From positions 210,239,394 to 210,303,393 of the forward strand of contig VDFB02358134.1 in assembly GCA_007258455.2 (NCBI GenBank): a stretch of DNA of 64,000 nt. The letters are read 5' to 3'. The notes under the pieces are model-generated. The model did no database searches and was not told the origin of the DNA. It saw only the letters and a program-made list of their open reading frames with translations. Shown here one piece after another: positions 47,831 to 59,338 of this stretch; position 1 is the first letter of the stretch; every line of letters begins with the position of its first letter. Source of the stretch: Sequoia sempervirens (taxonomy: Eukaryota > Streptophyta > Pinopsida > Cupressales > Cupressaceae). The position numbers were made by a program, and so were the translations under genes.

Positions 47831-48627
47831 TCGACTAGGTTAACTGTTTCATATTTGCCTCCCTTTTCTTTAGCTGATATCTTCTCTCGAGCCCTTGGAT
47901 TTGAGTCAAAAATTCTCTCCAAGGCCACCATTCCTTTGGGAATGTTATTATTCTTTAAGTTAAGAACTCCCTCTGTATCACATTCCTCAAGGCTCCAATC
48001 CCCTTGATCTCTGTTGGATTCATCAATAATTTTCCCCTCAAGAACATTTGAGCTTTCTAAGAAAGCCAAAATATGTCGATCATCATCAAAGACTTGAAAG
48101 TTCGTGATGTTGTTAGGAACTACAGGGGTGGAAATTAATTCCACTAAGAATTTATTGAGGTTAGAGCCTTGCATAGGTTCCAGAGTGCTCGCAGCAACAA
48201 CCAATGAATTAGCTACCTGATTGTCTTCTCTAGGGATTAAATTCATCCCAAAGGCATCAAAGTCCTTAATCAGGTTCCATAACCAATTTCTATACATTGC
48301 CAGCCTTTCGTTGTGACATGTATATTGGTTGTGCACTTGCCTGATAACTATTTCTGAATCTCCCTTGACCATCAAGGTAGTGACCTTCTTCTTATGTGCG
48401 AACATCAATCCCCATGCCTGAGCTTCATACTCTACTACGTTGTTTGTGCATCCAAATTGCAACCTGTAAGAAGCAACAAAAAATTTCCCTCTCGGGATGG
48501 TTAATACAATTCCAACACCACTACCTATCTTAGATTTGGATCCATCAAAGGTAAGGGTCCACAGTTGATCATGGGCTGGAGTTGATTTTTTTAAAGTTGT
48601 TATGGGTGCTTGAGTTAGATGAGTCAC
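47803..48627 (-). pseudogene. Archaeal-type RNase H upstream of RT (E6)
   Basis: A 274-residue open stretch. Motifs: LWTLTFDGSKSKIGSGVGIV (catalytic Asp 48546-48544), CTNNVVEYEAQAWGLMFAHK, VKGDSEIVIRQVHNQY, and a final NQVANSLVVAAS where N-x-x-A-D-x-L-A is expected (Asp to Asn). These are the four motifs of the RNase H added to Tat elements. The rest of the ORF (FQVFDDDRHILAFLES to MVALERIFDSN) links into RT through VYIGKACPEAIRKDIL after one frameshift. The same linker occurs in E3, so the upstream place is a shared trait. Confidence 0.9.
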
Positions 48628-49906
48628 AACTGGGGCTGCTTGATCTTTTGCATCAAGTATAGGGAAAGGATGCTCTATAAATTTTCTTTAGATGCACTCT
48701 CCAATTCCTACTTAGCTATATCATCTAACCTATGGCTATCCTTTTGACAGTCACCTATGCTTTTGGTTAACCCCCTGGGCTTTTGTACATTTGTGGGTGA
48801 AGGGGTATCAGGAAAATCTCGAAGTTGTTCCACATAAACATGTTGTTTTAGAAATGTAACTGATTCAAGTTTGATTTGAGAAGGAATTTCCTTTGAAAGT
48901 ATTGTATCCCTGGTTAACATGGTTGCTTCCTTGGCCTCAAATGAGAAGTTGTCTGCAATAGTCTTAGGGTGACTTGAGCTAGCTTCCTCAGCTTAGGAAA
49001 CATGATTTAACATGTCAATGCAAGGTTGAAAAGTCAATTCAGAATGACTTTGGTAGTGTACCCTGCACCAATTAGGGAGTAGCAGACTCTGCAGATCGTT
49101 ATCTGCCCCTAAGACCAGTTGGTCTTGTTGCAGCTTTCTAATCAAGGCCTATTGATTTTCATTAATCATGGAGTCAGGGAGTTTCTGCATTGACATGTCT
49201 TTAGAATGGATAACTGAGAAGGTTATAATTTCTTCTCTTTTATAAACCCCCATCTCAGTCTCAAATTAAGCCACCTCATTGGGACAATCATACTCAGTGA
49301 TGATATGCTTGAGGTGAGGCTCACTTTCAATCCTAATCTGAGTAGGAATCCCTCTCCATGGTAACCACATATGTGAAAAGTCAAGGGAAAGATATCCCCC
49401 TAGAATTTTCATCAAATCTCTGCTCAGCAGCACACCATAGGTCTCAGGGATATCTGCTACTTGAACATCTATGTTGGTTTGAATCCTAGGGTCTGGCCCT
49501 ACTTGCACATGCATGTTCCTTAATTCCCCCACTACATTAACCTTTGTCTTGTCAAGTTGAATGACCTTATTTGTCTGAATGGGGTTTAATCCCAACTTCT
49601 TACATATGGAAAATGGTATAACATTGCCCAAATCCCCTGAATCCAACAAACAGTTATGTAGATTCTTCCCACAAATTCTTAAACTCAGGAGAAATGGTGG
49701 GGTACCTACCTTATTTCTATATAAGGTTGCATTCACATCCCCAACAGGTGCTACCTTGTTCTTTCCTTTTGATTTGTTAGCTTGGTCCAAGGCTTTCAAC
49801 ACTATCTCCCTTTGAGCAGGGAACCACTTTAAAATGTCAAAATATGACAAAGAAGTCTTTTGTTTCTGCATCTCAAAAACAATGTCAAATTTTGTATTGT
49901 AACTTG
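48628..49906 (-). pseudogene. Aspartic protease and linker (E6)
   Basis: NLHNCLLDSGDLGNVIPFSI carries the D-S-G active site, followed by VADIPETYGVLLSRDLMKIL and LSLDFSHMWLPWRGIPTQIR. YGVLLSRD parallels FGVLLSRQ in E3. The linker to RNase H (48920-48708, SQIKLESVTFLKQHVYVEQL) is in the PR frame; a frameshift or stops separate it from the RNase H frame. Confidence 0.85.
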
Positions 49907-50006
49907 NNNNNNNNNNNNNNNNNNNNNNNNNNNNNNNNNNNNNNNNNNNNNNNNNNNNNNNNNNNNNNNNNNNNNNNNNNNNNNNNNNNNNNNNNNNNNN
50001 NNNNNN
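49907..50006. other. Assembly gap, 100 N
   Basis: Exactly 100 undetermined bases inside the E6 gag/PR boundary. The round number suggests a placeholder, so the true distance is unknown. Confidence 0.98.
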
Positions 50007-50140
50007 TGTGTTTTTGGGAATGATGATAGTTCCAAGCTCTTTAATAAAAACATTGTAGCAATGAACATACTGAACCAAAATCCATAGATCCCTTATGTGT
50101 TTAGTGTGCTCCTTTATGGGGGGCAACCCTACTTTTCTTT
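50007..50140 (-). pseudogene. Gag remnant (E6), truncated
   Basis: About 40 residues (IRDLWILVQYVHCYNVFIKE) in the PR frame lie upstream of the gap. Beyond about 50140 the minus strand is not coding and a + strand element (E7) begins, so the 5' part of E6, with gag, PBS and LTR, is missing or lies elsewhere. Confidence 0.4.
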
Positions 50141-51223
50141 TGTTTTCTTTTTCATTTACATGAAGCAGCCCTACTTGGAAACATATGACTTGGCATAGGG
50201 GCTTTCCAAGTTGGCTCTCATGTCTTGTTTTTCTTCTTGCATTTCTTTTCCCTTTGCTACTTTAAATTAATTGCTCATAAAATGGTGTGCAAAAATTTCT
50301 TTAAAGTGGGGGGCATACATTGGCATTATTCATTTGCATTCTTGGTTCTTAGTGCAACATTGTCACTTCATACGATGTGTTTTGTCGCTTTGTGGATGAA
50401 ATTAGGTGTGATTTACTTCATAAGCATGATCTCTCTTAGCATATTGCATTCCTCTTAGTGGCCTGATGCAACACACTACATCCTGTAAGTTGTGAATATT
50501 CTATTCTTTGATTGGTCCTCTCTTGGAGACATTAGACACAATGTTCCCTAAGTGACAGACCTTGCATGAATTTAACAAGACTCCTTTGAACATCTTTTTC
50601 ATGTTACATTTTTTTCATTTTTGCATTTTGCATCTTTGCCACCTTGCATAACACAACTTGTATGTATGCGGTACCATCCTACTTATTCATGAGTTCTAAG
50701 CATATGAAGCTTTTCTTGTCTCATGAAGCACGAACCGATATTTTGCTTTGTGGTGACTTGTTAAATTTATCAAGAGGTATAAATTTGATATGGTTGAGTA
50801 GGAAGCCCATTCTAAGGCACAACTTTGCCCATAGCCACCTATACGTTTTGGAGGGCATACCAACTAGTGTATGTTTCTCACCTTTTGGGGCTTTTCACCC
50901 AGTGGATCGCCATGAGTTTCATCACCCTAGGGTGAGTATGCATTTTCCTTTTCAGAAAAAAAAAAACTAGATCTGATTCACAACTAGTTGAACAAACGAT
51001 CGAAGTTGGATTCGACCTTCCCCTTTTCATCTCCCTTCTCTCATTCTCTTTCACACTTGTGTTCCTCTATTCTTATGTTTAGTTTTCCATGGGATCTTCA
51101 ACCTAGGGGCTTGATCCTCCCTCTTGATTTTTTTCATTCCATCTTGCTAGCATAAGTTCATTTGGATCCCTCTTGATATACATGGCTACTTTAGTGTGAG
51201 TTTGAAGCAAGTTCATCCTCTCA
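50141..51223 (+). other. 3' internal region of E7, no domain recognised
   Basis: An open + frame at 50644-50970 (108 codons, SLSHEARTDILLCGDLLNL-like text) has no recognised motif. A polypurine-like TTAAAGTGGGGGG at 50301-50313 precedes the real PPT by 0.9 kb. The sequence type matches an E2-family 3' end. Confidence 0.4.
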
Positions 51224-51240
51224 CTAAAGTGGGGGCTAAA
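51224..51240 (+). promoter_or_regulatory. Polypurine tract of E7
   Basis: ACTAAAGTGGGGGCTAAA abuts the LTR start, nearly identical to the tract at 24475. Confidence 0.8.
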
Positions 51241-52885
51241 TGTACCATAGAAAAATGGATCATTGAAATTTTCATGGTCTTTTAGGTCTTTTTCATATGA
51301 TGCTTGATTTTTTTTGCTTTGATTTAATGTTGCAATTTAACTTCTAAATTTACATTAGGTCCTAAATATTCAAATTATGATGTCTTGTGAGGGTGTTGTG
51401 AAGTGTCGTAACACATTTCTACACTTTTTACGACTCTTCTTATTATAATTCATCTAAAAAATCACCTTTTTATCCCTTTCCAAGTCCTATTTTAAAGTGT
51501 TGTAAATTCTTGCAACAAGATTTCATGCTTTTCTAGGCTTTTTATCACTATTTACACATTTTTTATGATTTATTTGACCCCTTTATGCACTCATAGGACT
51601 TAATTAAGTGTATTTTTGAATGTAAACCTAGAAAACAACATTAAATGCAACTTAATTCTTGACACCCAATTACAAGCCTAGAGTGGGACCCACCCATTCG
51701 CCATGAGTAGCGAATGAGTCCCTCTTGGCTCCAAATTCAAAATAATTCAAATGTTCTTGCAGGGTTTTATTCAAAAAAACCTTATGTCAGCCTATGATGA
51801 GGTATTATTGGGTTATTGTGGCATAAGTGTGTATAAATAAGTGTTTTCTACCCATTTTACTCCTTATTCACTTGTGTTCACTCATTCAACATCAATTAGA
51901 ATTCTTGCATTCAATTCATCAGAGCATCATTCAATCAAGCAATTGTCAAGTATCTTAGAGCATCCATTGACATATCTTCAAACTTCTACAATAAGGTTTT
52001 TAGTAGTTAAGGACATTTTCATGTTGTTTATTCATCATTCCTTGCTCATATCATTTCATTTTTTCATTAAGGGTTTGATTACCAAAGTGGGATTTGACCA
52101 AGGCAAATCCCTATACTCTAACCCTTAACCATTTTTCCCCCTTTTACATTTGTGTTTGTAGAATTTTGTATGCAGATTTATCAAGCAAATAGGTGTTGAA
52201 AGGTGGTCAACAAGTCAACAAAGTGTTTCAAGTCAACTAAACCCTAATTCAAGCTTGGAGACAACCTACAACCCATTTTCTACAAATTTGACTCTGTTAA
52301 CCTGACAACAAGACAAGTGCAGATCTGGACCTACAAGATTGAGGTTGGGATTTACAATTTTTTGGTGGATGAATAATTCACCATCAATAGAAAATGAGTC
52401 CCACCTAAGGGCTGAAAAAGTTGATTTTGTCAAAATCTGGTTCCCGACTGTCAGAAAGCAATTCAGGTGTTTTTACTAGTAGGACGATTGATTCACCATC
52501 AATGGAAAATGAGTCCCACTAGTGGTTTATAGTAATTTCTACCAGTTTCTAGAACCTTCCAAGATTATTGATCAACTTCTAGGTGCACTCTAAAAAAATT
52601 CATTCAATTTTTTTTGCATTAGTTCATGTTTTTAGTTCCATTTTGCATACCTCACTGTGTTTTCAAACATTGCATATTTCATTAGTCTTGCATTCATAAT
52701 CAATCAATTTCATAGCTTAGTTGCATTTAGATAATTCCATTTAGTCATAATTCCATCTTGCATTCCTTTATTTGAGTGAACCACCTCAATTTTAGGGTTT
52801 TATCTCTCTCCTTTTGGGTGAAAGATCCTAAGAGTGTGCAAGAGAAGTCCATAGAACACACCTCAAAATTGATGGTTCACCTACA
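51241..52885 (+). repeat. 3' LTR of E7 (same family as the E2 LTR)
   Basis: Starts TGTACCATAG; shares landmark order with 24495-26132 and has nearly equal length (1645 bp). A TATA-like GTATAAATAAG at 51830 fits a promoter. It contains repeated phrases AATGAGTCCC and ATTCACCATCAATGG. The end at TACA is approximate. Confidence 0.75.
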
Positions 52886-54650
52886 TAATTCGGTTAGCAT
52901 GAAAAATTAAATGTATATATCAAAAAATATCATAATAAAAAAGAAATTGTACATGAGTCTTACAAAAACAAGAGATTTGTTGTTTATTAATTCTAACATA
53001 CCAAGGTTTACATTTTTCGAATGATCTTTGACTTATGCTAATATTAAATGGTAAGATTGTATCATCTAAAAAAAATTATATAATTCATTTTAAGTCATAT
53101 CTAAGAGATGCTTTGGATGAGATTTAGTATTTTTGGAACCCACCCTTAATTTTAAAACATCTCTAATGTTAGGTGATACTCTTGTATTATCATGCCAATA
53201 TTTTTTCGATTAAAGATTTGATTTTATTAGTTAATTTTATGTTTGACATTGGGAGTCTACCACTAAAAATCCAACATTGATTAATTGGATCCTTTTCAAT
53301 ACTTTCTCTTCTTTTAGCAGATCTTATCAAAGTTTTAAGATTTACTTTTATACATTTACTAATCTTGCTTAACATTCTTTTATTTGAACTTGTTGTATTA
53401 ACTAGAGCAGTTGTTATTGCATGACAAGCTGCATTTTTATCTTTAGATCAATTTTTCTTACCTATAAAATCAGTAGCATTAGATATGAATTGTTCTACTA
53501 AATCATATTTCCTTTTTGGTTTTACAAAAATGCCTAATTTTTTCATCACTTTTCTCATTTTTGACATTCTCATCAATTGCATCATGAGTTGACATTGAAA
53601 TCCTAATTTCTTTCAATATTTTTTTATATATATATTCTATTTCCATAAGTTCTCATTTGTCTCCAACAAAATTTATCAAGAATGTTATCTAGCACATCTT
53701 TTTCAATTGTAAAAGAATCATTTTCATTTTCATTCATACAAGGGTTTTCATTTTTATTCATGCACGGGGTTTCATTTTCATTTTCAAACATAAAAGGGAT
53801 TTCATTCTCATTTTCATCAATATGAGCCCGATTTCATTCTAATTTTCATTCATATAATATATTTCATCATTTTTTTTTGTGTTGTTTCAACCCTAGAATT
53901 ATTGAGACCATCAATGGTGTATCCAATTTCTTTTAAATAACTAAGATCAATATTATCAAGACTTGGGTTTGAAAACATACCTAGATAAATTGTTTGAATC
54001 TGTGCATTTTCCATATCATTGGGAGGTGGATTTGAAGACATACCTGAAGTTGTTTCCATAGGTGCTATTTCCATATCATTCAAAGTTGAAGTTGAAGGTA
54101 TAGTTGGGTTTGTCTCCATAATTGCATTTTCTTCCATATTCACCATCTCCACATTTGCATCATCTATGTTCATCTCATCCTTCATTGTTTTGCTCTTCAA
54201 CATTCATGGAACTAGATGCTTCCAAATTTTTCATTTGATGAATCCTTTCTCTTCTATCCCTTTGTCTTTTTCCTCCATTTCTCTATTTGCTTGAATTTCT
54301 TCAGGTGTCATTAACTTTCTACATTTTTTCCTTTGCATTTTTCTTTGATCCCATGGTTACCAAACCCTCTTTGATAATAAAACAAATGATTCTTAACCTA
54401 TTTTCAAGTTTCTACCTCCTTCAAATATTCAAATAAAACTATATAGTATGAAGATCATTTCTTCTATAAACTTTTAAGTACAAAAACATCATGAATACAT
54501 CCAAAAGTTCTCTTTTTCCAAATCTTCTTGTAAAATGTTCTTGTACTTGATTCCAATTCAAAAAATTCAACCTGCACTTGTCTCTTCCAACAATTTGAAT
54601 AGAATATTCCCTATTAAGAGATTGCACAAGACAACATTGCAATAAAAAAT
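52886..54650 (-). pseudogene. Unrecognised minus-strand coding-like region with repeats
   Basis: Three open pieces: 54642-54439 (SLNREYSIQIVGRDKCRLNF), 54203-53850 (repeated text around SSNPPPNDMENAQIQT and TSTLNDMEIAPMET) and a piece at about 53830-53620 with repeated NENEN and PCM phrases followed by IEKDVLDNILDKFCWRQMRT. At 53375-53190 an open stretch reads LKTLIRSAKRRESIEKDPIN. Frames differ, stops are few within pieces, and no domain is recognised. It could be a decayed multi-exon gene or an unknown element. Confidence 0.35.
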
Positions 54651-55760
54651 GTAGAAAATGGCACTTTCGAACTGTACTACAGAAAATGAATGTTGTAGAA
54701 AAAAAATGCTCTATCAGTATTTTCCAAATTGGAAAAAAAAGGATAAAATAAGAAATGTGTACATATTATAAAATGCGTTCACGTTCTATTTTAGGAACAT
54801 GTATGTGTTAGATAACATGTATGCATTACCTTTACCCAATGGGTAAATAGGTAACATGTAATGCGTTGTATTTAAATAGCACTTACGTGTTTTAATAAAG
54901 CATACACATTATTAAAAATATGAATCTCCAACCCACATGCAGCCTTAGTTTTAGGCTCGAGAAAGGCTTGGCAACCCGACCCTTAGGCTTTGACCTACAA
55001 CTAAAAAATTAAGGTAGATTCAAGAAGAATGTCCAACTTTGGCAATATAGCTAATGGACTTTTATTTCTGAATCAATCTATGAAATTAAAACCCATTAGA
55101 GAACATGATGTCTAGTTTCCAAATATATAATTTTTATTAATATTGGATTATTTTTTATTTTTTAATTAATTTCTAAGCAAAACTAGTCCATAAACTTGAA
55201 ATATTAGGCTTTTTTTGTTTTTTAATGACTTTTTTTGGGTTAAGTTTCATGTAAAACATTATATGTTATCAATCTTCAGACAATTATCTACACAATGAAA
55301 AAAAAATTCAAAAAATGTTTAGTTTAGGTCCAATTATGTGTTGTACACATTGAATTTTAAAAACAACAATTAAGGCCATTAAAAATTCAATAAAAAAGTA
55401 AAAAATATTACAAAAATATCCTCACTGAATCTGTTGTTAGCTCTCTTTCCCCAAATGGAATTATAAAAATACTTTTGTTTGAGTCAAAAAGTGGTGTCCA
55501 TACATGTGCATGGTATGGTTAAAAAAAACTTTTTTAAACATGTGGTTTTTATACATCCCTGTCAAAATTTAATTTCTATCACTTGGGTATTTGAATAAAT
55601 TACATATTTGGAAACTAGATTCAAAATGCTAAATTTCATATTATTGATTTTTTTTAAGATTCATTGTGTAAGTTCCTCAAATTTTTAGTCCAAGTGTGAC
55701 AAATCCTCAAAACCAGCAAAAACATTTCCACTTTTTGAGCTCTTTGTGGATCCAACTTCT
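54651..55760. other. AT-rich DNA, no gene seen
   Basis: No coding frame. Small inverted repeats such as TTTACCCAATGGGTAAA (near 54834) and ACATGTATGCATTACC are present. Poly-A and poly-T runs are common. Confidence 0.5.
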
Positions 55761-56868
55761 TGCATTAGCCCCAAAATATTGGCAAAATTCGTTGAAACAT
55801 GTAAATCCATTGAGAATGAAATGATAAGAAAATAATAAGGCGGTAGCATAGAGAAGAGGAAGTAAATAGTCAGAGGGTTGTGCTAGTTTTGTGCATACAT
55901 TTAAAACACAAGAAATTGTGTAGGAATTTGAAAAGGGATTGGGTTGAATTTGAAGAGACAACACTAAGAAGGAAGGAGTACACAATTAAAATATCAATGG
56001 AATGCATATATGATAGGAGGGGCCGATTGGAATTAAGGTGAGGGGGGTTGCATGGAAGGCAGTAAGGAGGGAAAAAGGAGTAGCGAAGGATAGGGGTTGT
56101 GTGGGAAAAATAAAATGGTTGCAAAGTAAACCAAAGCTAGTGTTAAGAGGTACATAGGAGATGATGTCTCATGAAATGACCATATCAAATGGAAAATTTA
56201 AGAGTTCTATGTGAGGAAGGAAAGATAGTGTAGAGGTGAAAGGAGAAGTAGAGGAGGTCTCTTCCATATGTGGAGAAGTAACTTATTAAAAATCTTGAAG
56301 AGAGGACAATAGGGGTGCATGTAGGAAGTGCATTTGAAGGGAAGTGTTTTAAATACCATGTAAAGAAAACAAAGAAGTGTGCAAAAGTAAAGTGGGAAAT
56401 GTCTAAAGAAGGTTGTGTAGACATTTTGTGGTTGAAAACTTGAAGATTTCAAAACATATAAAGAAAAAGGAAAAAAATGTCTGGAATATACTTAGGGTGT
56501 GCAAGGGGTGATTGAGTTGTCATCTTGAAAGTTAAAATATAGATTAAAATGAAGAACAAAGTGAATGAAATTTGATAGTGAATAAATGTATGATTCATGA
56601 GCTAGTCAAATGAATTCAAATTTTCTTCAGTCTTTCATTAAATGAAAACTTGTATGTGAGTAGGAATTGCATAGTCATTGAACCAAATTTGTCAATCCAG
56701 GTGAGTATTTGGTTGCTAAGTTGAGAGATATTGTAAATTTTGAATTTGAGAAAATAAAAGATGTTTGTTGAAATTTTTTATTAGACTATTTCCTATTTGT
56801 TATTGTGAATTTGTGCAAATGGAGATTGGGTCTATGGACACCAAGTGTAGTGTTTCCTATCTACGTCA
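55761..56868 (+). repeat. E8 LTR copy 1
   Basis: Starts TGCATTAGCC, where the other copies read TGTCATTTTATT and TGTTATTTTATT, with a short local loss, and ends GTCA just before the PBS. About 1.1 kb. The antisense ORFs (56185-56452) are LTR shadows repeated in the other copies. Confidence 0.8.
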
Positions 56869-58177
56869 ATTGGTATCAAAGCAAGGGATGATGAGTGTAT
56901 GGATAGACTGCCAATAGTGAGTCATTCCACACTAGGACCTATGAGTAGATGAGAGTGAGAAGTAGAGAATAAGCTCATGAGGGTTGTTGTAGTTAAGATG
57001 AGTCTTGAGTATGAGAGAGCTTGAAACTATGAAATATTTTTTTTTACAAATTGAGTGTGATGGTAGATTGCATGAGGTGAGATTGCAACAGTTAAGATGG
57101 GATGGGTTGTGAGGGGACCTGTGCAAATATTATTTTGGGAGCATTATTGGGATAAAGTGGAGGATGAGAAGTTTGAAAATATGGGATAGATATATCGTGA
57201 AGAAGTAGGAAATATCAAGGCAAGGCTTGAGAAGTTGGAAAATATTATTGGGAAAAGTGAGTGTAAATTGATAAAGAGGAGTGAGAAGAAAAGTGAGGAT
57301 AACATCTCAAGATGGATAGAGGAAGATGTAACCACTATCAAAGAAGTTGTAGGAGAGACATGCCATGAGGAAGGAATAGAGAAAGAAGAAGAAAGGATTG
57401 AAGTGAGCAGTGAAGAGGTCACAACAAATGGGGAAGAAGATTTGTTAGCACAATTGATTGTGTTTGAGGAAGAGTGGATGTCAAACCTTGATGTTGTAGT
57501 AAAAGGAGAAGAATGGGAAGTTGCACTTGATGAGGATGTCGATGTTACATCTAAGGTAAACTTTCTTTCTGATAAAGATATTTTGTTTTGAGATAAAATA
57601 ATAGGAGAGAGTGATAGAGAGAAATAGCATGTAGTAGATGTTCCATATTTTATTGTAGAGATAGTGGAATATGTTGCAAGATTTTAGTGGAGGTGGTCAG
57701 TTGGAGTGGGTTTGATCCCATGAAGGATGAGAGGAGAGTGGAGAGTATTTGGAAAAGGAGGTTGGGATTTTGTGGACATGATTAGGGAAAGAAGGAAGAA
57801 GATGTATTGTTCACAACCTCGAAGGGTGATTTGATCATCCAAATCCACCATTGTGAGCCTATGCTCATAATCTTTCTACCTGACATGTCTAATGTAGAAG
57901 CATCCCAAGAGAATGGGTTATCTGCATCAACCAAAAAATATTTGCAATTTAATTTTTCAGTTTTGGTCTGTTTGGTTCTCTATTGGTAGGAAAACATGGA
58001 TGTGACTTCATAAGTCACAAATACATTCAATGAGAAAACATATTGTCACATTTAAATTTTCTCATACTGACAAAGTTTGAAGAGCTCCAATAATCGAATT
58101 TACATTTTTGTTTTCCATTGGCATTCATAAATTTGCACTCTAGGATAAATAATTTGAAATGTCTTAAAATACAGAGC
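56869..58177 (+). pseudogene. E8 internal region 1 with charged ORF
   Basis: Readable from about 57130 to 57591: IKARLEKLENIIGKSECKLI and KEEERIEVSSEEVTTNGEED, a heptad-like coiled coil followed by acidic sequence and VVVKGEEWEVALDEDVDVT. After a TGA the text decays; near 57807-57989 HHCEPMLIIFLPDMSN and QENGLSASTKKY recur in unit 2. No enzyme motif. Function unknown; it could be a gag-like structural remnant. Confidence 0.6.
56871..56887 (+). promoter_or_regulatory. Primer-binding site, E8 unit 1
   Basis: TGGTATCAAAGCAAGGG, close to the initiator Met form TGGTATCAGAGC. Confidence 0.8.
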
Positions 58178-59338
58178 ATGTCATTTTATTCCCAAGTCCT
58201 CAAAATATTGAAAAAACACTTTGAAACATGTAAAGCCATTGAGAATGAAACGATAGGAAAATAAAAAGGTGGTAGCATAGAGGAGAGGAAGTGAATAGTC
58301 AGAGGTTTGTGCTAGTTTTGTGCATACAAGATTTAAAACACAAGAACATTGTGTGGTGATTTGAAAAGAGATTGGGTAGAATTTGAAGATCCAACACTAA
58401 GAAGGGAGTATGGAATTAAAATACAGATGGAATGCATATATGACAGGAGGTACAAATTAGAATTAAGGTGAGGGCGGTTGTGTGGAAGGCATTAATTAGG
58501 GCACTCGGAGTAGCAAAGGATAAGGGTTGCATGGGAAAAACAAAATGGGTGCAAATTAAACCAAAGCTTAGAGTGTTAAGAGGTACATAGGAGATTATAA
58601 TGTCTCACAAAATTACCATGTCAAATGGTATATTTGAGAGTTGTATATGAGGGAGGAAAGATAATGCAAAGGTGAAAGGATAAGTAGAGGAGGTCACTTT
58701 CATAGGGGAGAGAAGTAACTTCTTATAAATCCTAAAGAGAGGATAATAAGGGTGCACACATGAAGTGCATTCGAAGAGAGGACAATAGGGATGTGCACAT
58801 GAAGTGCATTTGAAGGGAAGTGTTTTAAACACCATAAAGAAAAACAAAGTGCACAAAAGTAAAGTGGTAGTGTTTAAAGAAGGATGTGTAGAAATTTGGT
58901 GGTTGAAAACTTGAAGATTTCAAAATAGGAACAGATAAAGGAAAAGGAAAAAAGATGTGAAGGATAGTGGTGTGCACAAGGGCTGATTGAATTGGCATCT
59001 TGAAAGTTAAAATGAGGATTTAATTGAAGCAAAAAGTGAATTAAATTGGAGAGTGAATACATGTATGATTCATGAGTTAGTTAAATGAATTCAAATTTTC
59101 TTCAGTATTTCATTGAATGAAAGCTTGTATTTGAGTAGGAATATTCATTGAACTAAATTTGTCAATCTGAGTGAGTAGTTGGTTGCTAAGTTGAGAGATA
59201 TTGTAAATTGTGATTTTGAGAAAGGAAAAGATGTTTGTTGAATTTTTCAATTAGAATGTTTCCTATTTGTCATTGTGAATTTGTGTAAATGGAGATTGGG
59301 TCTATGGATATTAGGCGTAGTCTTTGCTATCTCCATCA
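58178..59338 (+). repeat. E8 LTR copy 2 (middle)
   Basis: Starts TGTCATTTTATTCCC and ends CATCA before the second PBS. It carries a small internal duplication near 58740-58800 (two copies of GTGCACACATGAAGTGCATT-like text). About 1.16 kb. Confidence 0.85.

Noticed and set aside
56185..56452. Antisense ORFs in the E8 LTRs (also 58605-58856 and 61153-61476) as genes
   Set aside because: They recur in each LTR copy at the same place with different frames and stops; they are shadows of LTR sequence.
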